Part shown: positions 16,347 through 24,715 of the stretch, piece after piece
Numbering within the stretch: the stretch's first letter is position 1
Layout of the letters: the number at the start of each line of letters is the position of its first letter
DNA from: an uncultured Bacteroidales bacterium
GTDB taxonomy: Bacteria; Bacteroidota; Bacteroidia; Bacteroidales; UBA932
Direction: 5' to 3'
NCBI GenBank assembly: GCA_949286415.1
Contig: CASEBV010000029.1
Span: forward strand, 1-64,000
Length of the DNA: 64,000 bases
Notes under the pieces: generated by a model
The model's database searches: none
The model's input: the letters and a program-made list of their open reading frames with translations, nothing else
Told to the model about the DNA's origin: nothing
Position numbers and translations under genes: made by a program

Positions 16347-18251
16347 ATGGCCGGGACAGAAAACAATTATACCGAAGAAAACATCAAGACCCTTGAATGG
16401 AACGAGCATATCCGGAAGAGAGCCGGCATGTATATAGGCAGACTCGGCAACGGGGACAATCCGGGCGACGGAATCTATGTGCTTCTCAAGGAAGTAATAG
16501 ACAATTCCATTGATGAGTTCGCCATGGGATATGGCAAGGTCATCAACATCAATATCGGGGATACAGGCGTATCTGTCCGCGATTTCGGGCGTGGGATTCC
16601 GCTTAATTCCGTGGTGGATGTCACCAGCAAGCTCAATACCGGAGGAAAATTCGATGACAGTGCATTCAAGAAGGCTGTCGGACTGAACGGAGTCGGCACC
16701 AAGGCCGTCAACGCCCTTTCATCTTCATTCTATATTGAATCATTCCGTGACGGGGAAAGTTCATTCGCCAGGTTCAGCAAGGGAGAACTGCTCGAGTCCG
16801 GCCGAAGGGAAACAAAAGAAAAGAACGGGACACTTGTAAGATTCACTCCGGACGAAGAAATGTTCGGACACTATTCCTACAAGGAGGACATCGTGGTCCC
16901 GATGATCAAGAACTATTCATATCTGAAAAAGGGTCTGACCCTCAACTTCAACGGAACACTTTACAACTCCAAGAACGGGCTCCTGGACCTCATAAACGAC
17001 AACATGTCAGAGCAACCGCTCTATCCGCCGATTCACCTTGAAGGAGAAGACATTGAGATTGTCCTGACCCACGGGAACAGCTACGGGGAAAACATACTTT
17101 CCTTTGTCAACGGACAGAATACCCGAGACGGAGGCACTCATCTTGCCGCATACAGGGAGGCAATAGCCAAGACCGTCAAGGAATTTTTTAAAAAAGACTA
17201 CGCACCTGAAGATGTCAGGCAGGGAGTCGTAGGTGCCATCAGCATCCAGATTCAGGAACCGCACTTCGAGTCCCAGACCAAAATCAAGCTCGGGTCGACA
17301 TATCTTTGGGACAAGACCGTAAAGAACCCTGACGGAAGCATAACAGCAGACAGAGGACCGAGCATAAGGTCATTCGTCAATGATTTCGTCAAGACCAATC
17401 TTGACAATTACCTCCACATCCATAAGGAGGCCGCTGCCGCCATGCAGGAAAAAATCGTGGCATCAGAGCAGGAGAGAAAAGAGATTTCCGGCATCCAGAA
17501 AAAGACAAAAGAAAGGGTCAAGAAAGCGAATATATACAACAAAAAGCTGAGAGACTGCAAGATACACTATAACGACAAGTTGCCTGCGGGAAAGCAGGAT
17601 GAAGCGGACCGCACAAGCATATTCATCACCGAGGGACTTTCGGCGAGCGGAACAATCACAAAGGTGCGCGATGCAAACACCCAGGCCGTATTCAGCCTCA
17701 AGGGCAAACCCATCAACTGCTACAAGGAAAGCCGCAAGCATGTCGCAGAAAACGAGGAACTCAATCTGCTGATTGCCGCCCTCGGAGTGGACGAAGAGAC
17801 TGACAATCTGAGATACAACAATATAATAGTAGCGACAGATGCCGATGACGACGGAATGCATATAAGGATGCTCGTCATCACATTCTTCCTCAAGTATTAC
17901 CCGGACCTCATCAGGCGAGGACATGTGCACATACTCCAGACTCCGATATTCCGTGTGCAGAACAAGAAAGAGACCCGTTACTGCTACAGCAGGGAGGAAA
18001 AGGAGGCTGCAGTCAAAGCGCTGAAGAGCGGAGTCCAGATAACCCGCTTCAAAGGTCTTGGCGAAATCTCACCGGAGGAGTTCAAGAGTTTCATCGGGGA
18101 AGACATGAAGCTTGACCTGGTGAATATCAGCGACGAGGAATCCATAGCCGAACTGATGGAATTCTACATGGGAGACAATACTGTCGAGCGCCAGAATTTC
18201 ATCCGCGAGAACCTGCGCTCCGAAGAGGAACTTGAGGACATCGACATCTGA
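16347..18251 (+). CDS. parE: DNA topoisomerase IV subunit B (ParE)
   Basis: This 634-residue ATPase subunit starts [18 protein letters not shown]. The GHKL ATPase domain has [16 protein letters not shown] and [14 protein letters not shown]. The transducer and TOPRIM parts include [10 protein letters not shown] and [11 protein letters not shown]. The N-terminal block [35 protein letters not shown] is the ParE form seen in Bacteroidota rather than the GyrB form. ParE with ParC decatenates daughter chromosomes. parC is not in the window; a lysophospholipid acyltransferase-like gene follows instead. Confidence 0.93.
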   Translation: [634 protein letters not shown]

Positions 18252-18316
18252 ACCTGACTGAACCATGAACAAATCATTCCGGGACAGATATAGATAACTT
18301 TTTAATTTCAGATGAC

Positions 18317-18868
18317 ATGTGGAGAAAATTCTGCGGATTTCTGCTTAAGTCAATGGGATGGACTGCCGTCGGGACGCCCGTTCCGGAAGACAAATGCGTA
18401 ATACTCGGTGTTCCGCACACCTCAGGCTGGGATTTTGTGATTTCATACCTGTATTACACATCCATAGGCGGCAAGGCATACGTGATGATTGCAAAAGAAT
18501 TTTTCTGGTGGCCGCTTGGCCCGATTCTCAAGGGACTTGGAGCCATTCCGGTCGACAGGAAGAATGCCACATCACTGGTACTGAGCGTAATCCACGAGAT
18601 GAACAAGGCGAAGAAGCTGCATCTTGCCATTGCTCCGGAAGGCACGCGCAAGGCAGTAAAAAGATGGAAAACAGGCTTCCACACCATTGCCACCGAAGTC
18701 GGCTGCCCGGTATATCTCGGTTACTTTGACTGGAAGACCAAACGCGTCGGCAGAGGAGAAAAATTCGAGCTGACATCAGATGCCAAGGCCGACATGAAGC
18801 GTATCCAGGAAATATATGAAAGCATGCACATGGAGGGGAAGCATCCTGACGGGTATGTGACACATTGA
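18317..18868 (+). CDS. Small lysophospholipid acyltransferase (PlsC-like)
   Basis: The 183-residue protein has the acyltransferase motif I H-T-S-G-W-D (HxxxxD, near residue 34), GAIPVDRKN and the phosphate-binding motif APEGTRK (near residue 110). It is shorter than a typical 240-residue PlsC and has no clear N-terminal membrane helix. Such short forms are widespread in Bacteroidota and are annotated as 1-acyl-glycerol-3-phosphate acyltransferase-like. The true acceptor is not known. It follows parE by 65 bases and is closed by the terminator at 18907. Confidence 0.85.
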   Translation: MWRKFCGFLLKSMGWTAVGTPVPEDKCVILGVPHTSGWDFVISYLYYTSIGGKAYVMIAKEFFWWPLGPILKGLGAIPVDRKNATSLVLSVIHEMNKAKKLHLAIAPEGTRKAVKRWKTGFHTIATEVGCPVYLGYFDWKTKRVGRGEKFELTSDAKADMKRIQEIYESMHMEGKHPDGYVTH

Positions 18869-18906
18869 GTGAGGAAGCAGCATCAAAAGAAAAAGAAAGG
18901 CCAAAA

Positions 18907-18950
18907 GAAAAAGAGAGACCGGTCATTGACCAGCCTCTCTTTCTTTATTT
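18907..18950. terminator. Bidirectional terminator between the plsC-like gene and rplI
   Basis: A stem of AAAGAAAAAGAGAG with CTCTCTTTCTTT encloses an inner GGTC/GACC stem. T-rich tracts follow on both strands, so it can end the rightward acyltransferase transcript and the leftward ribosomal-protein transcript. Confidence 0.75.
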
Positions 18951-19001
18951 TATGCTTTTCTTCTGCGGAAATCCGCTGATGAAAAGCTGGTCGGCGCCTG
19001 A

Positions 19002-19448
19002 CTATTCAGCCGCAACAACTTCGAATTTCACTGTTCCCTTGATGTCCTTGTAGCACTTCACTGATGCCTCGAATGTTCCGAGCTCCTTTACGGTGTCATT
19101 GATGGTGATGTCCTTCTTGTCAACCTCAATTCCGGCGGCAACGAGGGCCTCTGCAATCTGAGCCGTAGTGACAGAACCATAGATTTTTCCGCTTTCGCTC
19201 ACCTTTACGGCAATCTTCACAGCTGCTTCAGCAATCTTGGCTGCAAGAGCCTCTGCATCGGCACGGAGCTTGGCCTCCTTGTGTGCGCGCTGGCGGATAT
19301 TCTCAGCAAGAACTTTCTTTGCCGATTCTGTCGCAAGGATAGCGAATCCCTGAGGAATCAGATAGTTGAGGGCATAACCTGACTTAACAGTCACAATGTC
19401 GTCTGCATTGCCGAGATTGGCAACATCTTTCTTAAGTATAATCTCCAT
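19002..19448 (-). CDS. rplI: Ribosomal protein bL9
   Basis: The 148-residue protein starts MEIILKKDVANLGNADDIVTVKSGYALNYLIPQG, the conserved N-terminal rRNA-binding domain of L9, followed by the long connecting helix and a C-terminal domain (SGKIYGSVTTAQIAEAL). It is the last gene of the rpsF-rpsR-rplI operon, 13 bases after rpsR. Confidence 0.97.
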   Translation of the reverse strand: MEIILKKDVANLGNADDIVTVKSGYALNYLIPQGFAILATESAKKVLAENIRQRAHKEAKLRADAEALAAKIAEAAVKIAVKVSESGKIYGSVTTAQIAEALVAAGIEVDKKDITINDTVKELGTFEASVKCYKDIKGTVKFEVVAAE

Positions 19449-19461
19449 TTGGCTGTCCTCC

Positions 19462-19728
19462 TTATTTCAAAAGATCGGTTACATATGGAAGAAGCGCAAG
19501 ATGCCTTGCTCTCTTCACGGCCTGGGCAACTTTCCTCTGGAATTTGAGAGAAGTTCCGGTGAGACGGCGCGGAAGAATCTTTCCCTGCTCGTTCAGGAAT
19601 TTCTTGAGGAACTCTGCGTCCTTGTAGTCAACATATTTGATGCCTGCCTTCTTGAAGCGGCAGTATTTCTTTCTCCTTACTTCAACTGTAGGAGGATTGA
19701 GATAACGGATTTCTGAATTCTGTGCCAT
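19462..19728 (-). CDS. rpsR: Ribosomal protein bS18
   Basis: The 88-residue basic protein has the S18 core [46 protein letters not shown]. It binds S6 on the 30S platform and is encoded directly after rpsF, with only 2 bases between the genes. Confidence 0.97.
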   Translation of the reverse strand: MAQNSEIRYLNPPTVEVRRKKYCRFKKAGIKYVDYKDAEFLKKFLNEQGKILPRRLTGTSLKFQRKVAQAVKRARHLALLPYVTDLLK

Positions 19729-19730
19729 GA

Positions 19731-20078
19731 TTATTCCTCCTTTTTAGCCTGTTTGTTAGCTCTTCTCTTCTCAGCGTAAGCAATTGCATGCTTGTCCATC
19801 GCGAAAGTAAGGAACCTGATGATTCTCTCGTCCCTGCGGTACTGTGTCTCAAGCACTTCAACGAACTGAGAGTCAGCCTTGAACTCAATGAGATAATAGA
19901 ATCCTGATGTCTTCTTCTGGATCGGGTAGGCAAGCTGCCTCAGTCCCCAGTCCTCTTCGTACACGACTTCACCTCCGTTCTCCTTGATGAAGTTCACGTA
20001 CTTGGCAACCGCTTCCTTCATCTGAGCATCAGACAAAACGGGAGTTGCAATGAAAACGGTCTCGTACTGTTTGATCAT
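19731..20078 (-). CDS. rpsF: Ribosomal protein bS6
   Basis: A 115-residue protein with the S6 fold: [38 protein letters not shown] and [16 protein letters not shown]. It is the first gene of the S6-S18-L9 operon, preceded by a consensus promoter and a structured leader. The C-terminal tail is Lys/Ala/Glu-rich ([12 protein letters not shown]), as is usual. Confidence 0.97.
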   Translation of the reverse strand: MIKQYETVFIATPVLSDAQMKEAVAKYVNFIKENGGEVVYEEDWGLRQLAYPIQKKTSGFYYLIEFKADSQFVEVLETQYRRDERIIRFLTFAMDKHAIAYAEKRRANKQAKKEE

Positions 20079-20110
20079 TTTGTTTGTAATTAATTGTTAG
20101 TAAATATTCA

Positions 20111-20148
20111 AGCCCCATCTGCACGACACTTTGTCCGCAAAAGGGGCT
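20111..20148 (-). promoter_or_regulatory. Structured 5' leader of the rpsF operon
   Basis: On the minus strand, AGCCCC at the start of the transcript pairs with GGGGCT 26 bases on, enclosing an inner GACA/TGTC stem. It begins just after the -7 box. S6:S18-binding leaders regulate this operon in many bacteria, but I cannot confirm that this hairpin matches that motif. Confidence 0.4.
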
Positions 20149-20149
20149 G

Positions 20150-20181
20150 CAAAGATATGTATTATTTTTCTATGTTCCAAA
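20150..20181 (-). promoter_or_regulatory. Promoter of rpsF-rpsR-rplI
   Basis: TTTG (20178-20181), 20 bases, TATCTTTG (20150-20157), read on the minus strand. Full match to the Bacteroidota consensus, 72 bases before the rpsF ATG. Confidence 0.78.
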
Positions 20182-20204
20182 CTTTTCCACAGGGCGCACA
20201 TCCT

Positions 20205-21659
20205 CTATTTTTCAGGTATCTCTTCCAATACCTTTTTGATGAAGTCCCACCATTTCCCTACGGACGGGATGTTTACGCGCTCGTCAGGAGAATGCGGGCT
20301 GAGGATTGTAGGACCGCAGGAAATCATGTCCCAGTCAGGATAAATGCCGCCGAGGATGCCGCACTCGAGGCCGGCATGAATGGCCATGACGGCAGGTTCG
20401 TTGCCATACAGGTTCTTATAGACTTCCTTCATCGTGTGGAGAATCCGGGAATTGTTGTCCGGAGCCCAACCGGAATATCCGCCGGTAAATGAGACGGTGC
20501 CGCCGGCGAGTTCAATGACAGCACGCATCTTTTCTGCAAGAAATTCCTTGGCCGAGTCCACGGAACTTCTCATCAGGGTCTTGATGATGAAGCGGTCTCC
20601 TTCGGTCTTGACGATTGCAGTGTTGTTGGAAGTCTCGACGAGACCCGGCATCTGGTCACTCATCCGCTCTACGCCCTCAGGAGATGCTGTAAGAGCCCGA
20701 AGACATCTGAGTGCATCTTCAGTATCTATGCAAGAGCCGGCCCCGCCGGATGCTCTCATACCGATATAAAGCTGAGGGTCAGTGACCTTGTATTCGCTTT
20801 TGATGACAGGAAGCAGTTCATGTATATACTGGTCCACTTCACCGGTCTTTCCTTCCGGAATCAGGACTTCAGCCCAGGCCTCGCGGGGGATGGCATTGCG
20901 CATATTGCCGCCTTCAAGCGACACAAGCCGCACGCCGAAGTCGCGGACAAGCGGGAGGAGCACCCGCGCAAGGACTTTGTTGGCATTGGCTCTGCCAAGT
21001 ATGATGTCCATGCCGGAGTGGCCGCCTTTGCAACCGGCCACTTGTATCCTATGCTGGTGACCGTCTCCGGACACCGGGACTGTCCTGTATGGAATCTCGG
21101 CTGTGGCATCCAGACCTCCGGCACAGCCAACATACAGTTCGCCCTCAGTCTCGGAGTCGAGGTTGATGAGGATATCTCCTTTCAACACACCGGGCTTCAG
21201 GGCGTTAGCCCCGGTCATTCCGGTTTCTTCATCCACAGTGACAAGCACTTCCACGGGACCGTGCACGAGTGTCCGGGACTCCAGCACGGAAAGGGCAACG
21301 GCCACGCCAAGCCCGTTGTCAGCCCCGAGAGTAGTACCGTCCGCACGCACCCAGTCACCGTCGACTACCGTTGTGATAGGGTCATTCTCAAAGTCGTGCA
21401 CCTTGTCGGCGTTCTTCTGGGGGACCATATCGATATGCCCCTGAAGAATGACACCTCTGCGGTTCTCCATTCCCGGTGTCGCCGGCTTCCTTATTATAAT
21501 GTTGCCGACCTCATCCCTGATTGTCTCCAGGCCGAGTGAACGGCCGAATTCATAGAGGTACTCCACAGCCTTCGCCTCTTTCTTTGACGGGCGCGGAATC
21601 TGAGTGAGAGCATGGAAATTCTTCCATACGAGCGATGGCTCAAGGTCTCTTATTGTCAT
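20205..21659 (-). CDS. pepD: Aminoacyl-histidine dipeptidase (PepD, M20C family)
   Basis: The 484-residue protein shows M20 metal-site motifs: LQGHIDMVPQ, GTTLGADNGLGVA, VDEETGMTGA and NLDSETEGELYVGCAGG. A lid-domain segment GCKGGHSGMDIILGRANA and a C-terminal AIHAGLECGILGGIYPDWDMISCGPTI follow. PepD is a cytoplasmic zinc dipeptidase that cleaves Xaa-His dipeptides. It starts MTIRDLEPSLVWKNFHALTQIPRPSKKE, as in the family, and stands alone. Confidence 0.94.
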   Translation of the reverse strand: MTIRDLEPSLVWKNFHALTQIPRPSKKEAKAVEYLYEFGRSLGLETIRDEVGNIIIRKPATPGMENRRGVILQGHIDMVPQKNADKVHDFENDPITTVVDGDWVRADGTTLGADNGLGVAVALSVLESRTLVHGPVEVLVTVDEETGMTGANALKPGVLKGDILINLDSETEGELYVGCAGGLDATAEIPYRTVPVSGDGHQHRIQVAGCKGGHSGMDIILGRANANKVLARVLLPLVRDFGVRLVSLEGGNMRNAIPREAWAEVLIPEGKTGEVDQYIHELLPVIKSEYKVTDPQLYIGMRASGGAGSCIDTEDALRCLRALTASPEGVERMSDQMPGLVETSNNTAIVKTEGDRFIIKTLMRSSVDSAKEFLAEKMRAVIELAGGTVSFTGGYSGWAPDNNSRILHTMKEVYKNLYGNEPAVMAIHAGLECGILGGIYPDWDMISCGPTILSPHSPDERVNIPSVGKWWDFIKKVLEEIPEK

Positions 21660-21717
21660 ATTCTGAATCGTTTATAAAATTACAATATCACAAGCTGCTA
21701 TATTACATGCCACAATA

Positions 21718-22875
21718 TTACATGACAATTATGTTGACAGGAAGCGTGCTTTCCCGGCCGAGCTGATAGACCAGCATCCTGGTCTGCATCACCACATCCA
21801 TTCCGTCAAGCAGCTTCACTGTACATGACGCCGGAATCCTATAGGTCAGGGACATGGCTTTTGTCCCTTTTGCTGTCTTCTTGTCGACAGGGACAGGCGG
21901 TATCTCCTGCGGCACAATCTCCATCACCACCGGCCTGCCGGAAAGATTGTCCGCAGGAAGCAGACCTTCGGTATCCGAAATGCGGAAAGCGACATACATC
22001 TGGCTGCTCCGGTCTTTCTGCGGCACGACTTCAAAAGTCATCTTCTGGGTACCGGATTCTGAATATCCGGTAAAAAGGAGAAGGTATTCCTGCTCAAGGC
22101 GGGTCAATTCGGCCACGGCCGCCCCCATTGCCTCTCCGCTGTAAGTCGCGTCTGTGTCTCCGGTGACAATCTGCAGCCGCTTTTCCCTTAGCTCAAAAAT
22201 GAGAGCCGCCGCCTCCGCAGCACGCTTCTCCAAAGACTTTTCCACAACCATGTTCTGGCGGACAGAGACTTTGTCAAATGCAGCCTTGCCCTTTGTCGAG
22301 CGGTAAAGAGTCGTGGACTCGGATGCAAGATTTGTCGTAAGCCCTTTCCCGTTGAAATCTGCCCTGGCAGCAAGAGGGAACCTCCAGGCTGCTCCATTGC
22401 CGGAACCGGCATCTGCAAAAGCCACAAGTCCTTCCTCCGTCAGCCTCAGCAACGATGCTTCCGCAGCCTTTCCCCGCGTGTTGAGGATATAACGGGCGGT
22501 CTGGTCAGCCTCAGTGTACGGAGTCAGGGACACCGACGACAAAGTATAGGTGACGGCATCCTTCTGTCTGACATCAAGGCCCAGATATTTGGAGGCATAG
22601 CCTGCGTATGGGCCGGCGAAAAACTGTTCGCAGACAGTCTCCGCCGTTACGGCAATTGATGTCGCCGGCAATGAATATGTCAGGGTACCTTCCGGGTCAT
22701 CCCCGACAATGACGTCCGCACCACGGGCATCCTTCTCCTGCGCAATCGCAGAAATAGATGAGATGATGACAAATGCCGCTGATAACACACAGGCAGCGAG
22801 GGACTTCATGCCCCTTGGATGAAACTCGGCAGAATCAGATTTCATTGAATGTTTCATGACAAATGATGATTGCAT
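21718..22875 (-). CDS. DUF4831 family secreted protein
   Basis: This protein (up to 385 residues) has a signal peptide starting at MKSLAACVLSAAFVII, so the true start could be the ATG at 22809. The mature part begins with TLTYSLPATSIAVTAE, QFFAGPYAGYASKYLG and FELREKRLQIVTGDTDATYSGEAM, which fit the Bacteroidota-specific DUF4831 family. Function unknown; probably periplasmic. Direct repeats lie around its promoter and first ATG. Confidence 0.75.
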   Translation of the reverse strand: MQSSFVMKHSMKSDSAEFHPRGMKSLAACVLSAAFVIISSISAIAQEKDARGADVIVGDDPEGTLTYSLPATSIAVTAETVCEQFFAGPYAGYASKYLGLDVRQKDAVTYTLSSVSLTPYTEADQTARYILNTRGKAAEASLLRLTEEGLVAFADAGSGNGAAWRFPLAARADFNGKGLTTNLASESTTLYRSTKGKAAFDKVSVRQNMVVEKSLEKRAAEAAALIFELREKRLQIVTGDTDATYSGEAMGAAVAELTRLEQEYLLLFTGYSESGTQKMTFEVVPQKDRSSQMYVAFRISDTEGLLPADNLSGRPVVMEIVPQEIPPVPVDKKTAKGTKAMSLTYRIPASCTVKLLDGMDVVMQTRMLVYQLGRESTLPVNIIVM

Positions 22876-22904
22876 CGTTCAATAAAAATGGTTGCATCGT
22901 TCAA
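22870..22904. repeat. Two 13-bp direct repeats at 22-bp spacing
   Basis: TTGCATCGTTCAA occurs at 22870-22882 and exactly again at 22892-22904. The first copy covers the 5'-most ATG of the DUF4831 gene and the second overlaps its -7 box. The 22-bp period is about two helical turns, which suits binding of a regulator to one DNA face; a small duplication is the alternative. Confidence 0.7.
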
Positions 22905-22909
22905 AGATA
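22902..22909 (-). promoter_or_regulatory. Candidate -7 box of the DUF4831 gene
   Basis: TATCTTTG on the minus strand matches TAnnTTTG and overlaps the upstream direct repeat. A good -33 box is not visible at 19-21 bases. Confidence 0.42.
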
Positions 22910-22980
22910 ATAATTTTGTTCCAATATCCGTCTGATTTTAAGAAAACTGATTTTTTGCAGGGCTTTTTGAGTTATATTGC

Positions 22981-22988
22981 TAACTTTG
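22981..22988 (+). promoter_or_regulatory. Candidate -7 box of the peptide transporter gene
   Basis: TAACTTTG matches the -7 consensus, 45 bases before the ATG at 23033. The -33 position is weak (TTTTTG at 11 or 23 bases). Confidence 0.45.
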
Positions 22989-23032
22989 CCGACTGCACAC
23001 AATTATGTAAAACAGTAAATATTTGACGGAAA

Positions 23033-24712
23033 ATGTTCAAAGGTCAACCTAAAGGGCTGTTTGCCCTGGCACTTGCCAACACTGGGGAACGCTTCGGCTA
23101 CTATACGATGCTGGCGATTTTCCTGCTTTTCATTCAGGCGAAATTCGGCTTCAGCGCCGCCGTCGCCACCCAGATTTATTCAATATTCCTGGCTGCCGTA
23201 TATTTCATGCCGCTGTTCGGAGGATTGCTTGCCGACAGAATCGGATTCGGGAAATGCGTGACCCTCGGATTCGGGGTGATGTTCCTCGGATATCTGTGTC
23301 TCTCGATACCGACCGGACCGGATGCCCTCGGCAAAGTCCTTATGTTCGGGGCACTTGCACTGATAGCAATCGGCACGGGACTCTTCAAGGGGAATCTGCA
23401 GGTGATGGTAGGAAATCTATATGATGATCCGAAGTATTCTTCCAAGAGAGATGCCGCATTCAGTCTTTTCTACATGGCCATCAACATCGGGGCCATGTTT
23501 GCGCCGACCGCAGCCAAGGCTGTGACCAACTATTTCCTCGGGAAATCCGGACTTTCATACAATGCCAATGTCCCGGCCCTTGCACACCAGTATCTTGACC
23601 ATATCAGGACCGGTGAGACAATGGCGATGGAAAACATAGACAAACTCACCGACATACAAATGACCATGACCGGAGCCTCCGGCATGGATCTCCAGACATT
23701 CTGTTCATCATATATTGAAAAGCTTTCGACTGCCTACAACTATGGTTTTGCAGTGGCCTGTCTTTCTCTCATAGTGTCCGTATTGATTTATTTCTGCTGC
23801 AAGTCCTGGTTCAAGAACGCTGATTCCAGCGCAAAACAGGCGGAGGCATCCCAGGCGGAAGTCCAGGAACTCACTCCGCAGCAGACAAAAAGCCGCATCA
23901 CCGCCCTGCTGCTTGTATTTGCAGTAGTGATTTTCTTCTGGATGTCATTCCACCAGAACGGGGCTACGATGACCATCTTCGCAAGGGACTACACCGAAAG
24001 CACGGTTGACGGCCTGACAAGAATCGGATTCAACATCTGGAGCCTCGCTCTCATAGCCATATCAATCTACACACTTTTCGGAGCAGTACAGTCCGAGACC
24101 GGCAGAGGCAAGCTCATTTCAGGACTTGCCACAATAGCCCTATGGGGCGGTGCTTATCTCGCATACAGCGGAATGGACCAGATTGTAAAAATCCAGCCGT
24201 CTGACTTCCAGCAGTTCAACCCGTTCTTTGTGGTGGCTCTGACGCCGCTGTCCCTGGCTATTTTCGGGGCCCTGGCAAAAAAAGGGAAAGAACCTTCTGC
24301 CCCGAGAAAAATCGGACTCGGAATGATTGTGGCTGCCGCAGGATTCCTCATCCTTACTTTCGGCTCCATCGGACTTGCCTCGCCGAAGGAACTCGGCGGC
24401 AATGTCAGTCCGGACCTCGTGTCTCCGACATGGCTCATCTCCACATACCTTGTCCTCACCTTTGCGGAACTTCTGCTCTCCCCTATGGGCATATCGTTCG
24501 TGTCCAAGGTAGCCCCTCCGAAATACAAGGGAGCCATGATGGGATGCTGGTTCGCGGCAACGGCTATAGGAAACTACCTCGTGTCCGTTCCCGGCCTCCT
24601 CTGGGACAAGCTTCCTCTATGGGGCGTATGGGCAATATTGATTTCCCTCTGCCTGCTCTCCGCCCTGTTCATCTTCTCAATCATGAAGAAGCTGGAGAAT
24701 GCCACGAAATAA
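23033..24712 (+). CDS. Proton-dependent oligopeptide transporter (POT/PTR family)
   Basis: A 559-residue integral membrane protein of the major facilitator fold. The POT signature near the N-terminus is present: NTGERFGYYTMLAIFLLF (the ExxER-like GERFGYY). It is followed by FGGLLADRIGFGK, GTGLFKGNLQVMVGNLY and FSLFYMAINIGAMFAPT. About 14 hydrophobic helices are visible. It would import di- and tripeptides with protons. Its end lies 3 bases from the stop of the convergent LacI gene. Confidence 0.9.
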   Translation: MFKGQPKGLFALALANTGERFGYYTMLAIFLLFIQAKFGFSAAVATQIYSIFLAAVYFMPLFGGLLADRIGFGKCVTLGFGVMFLGYLCLSIPTGPDALGKVLMFGALALIAIGTGLFKGNLQVMVGNLYDDPKYSSKRDAAFSLFYMAINIGAMFAPTAAKAVTNYFLGKSGLSYNANVPALAHQYLDHIRTGETMAMENIDKLTDIQMTMTGASGMDLQTFCSSYIEKLSTAYNYGFAVACLSLIVSVLIYFCCKSWFKNADSSAKQAEASQAEVQELTPQQTKSRITALLLVFAVVIFFWMSFHQNGATMTIFARDYTESTVDGLTRIGFNIWSLALIAISIYTLFGAVQSETGRGKLISGLATIALWGGAYLAYSGMDQIVKIQPSDFQQFNPFFVVALTPLSLAIFGALAKKGKEPSAPRKIGLGMIVAAAGFLILTFGSIGLASPKELGGNVSPDLVSPTWLISTYLVLTFAELLLSPMGISFVSKVAPPKYKGAMMGCWFAATAIGNYLVSVPGLLWDKLPLWGVWAILISLCLLSALFIFSIMKKLENATK

Positions 24713-24715
24713 TCC

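Noticed and set aside
16347..18251. Calling this gene gyrB
   Set aside because: The N-terminal sequence ([28 protein letters not shown]) follows the ParE form of Bacteroidota, not the GyrB form.
20820..21539. A 239-residue open frame antisense to pepD
   Set aside because: It has no recognisable domain and arises from codon bias of the strongly supported pepD gene; many similar shadow frames occur over other genes.
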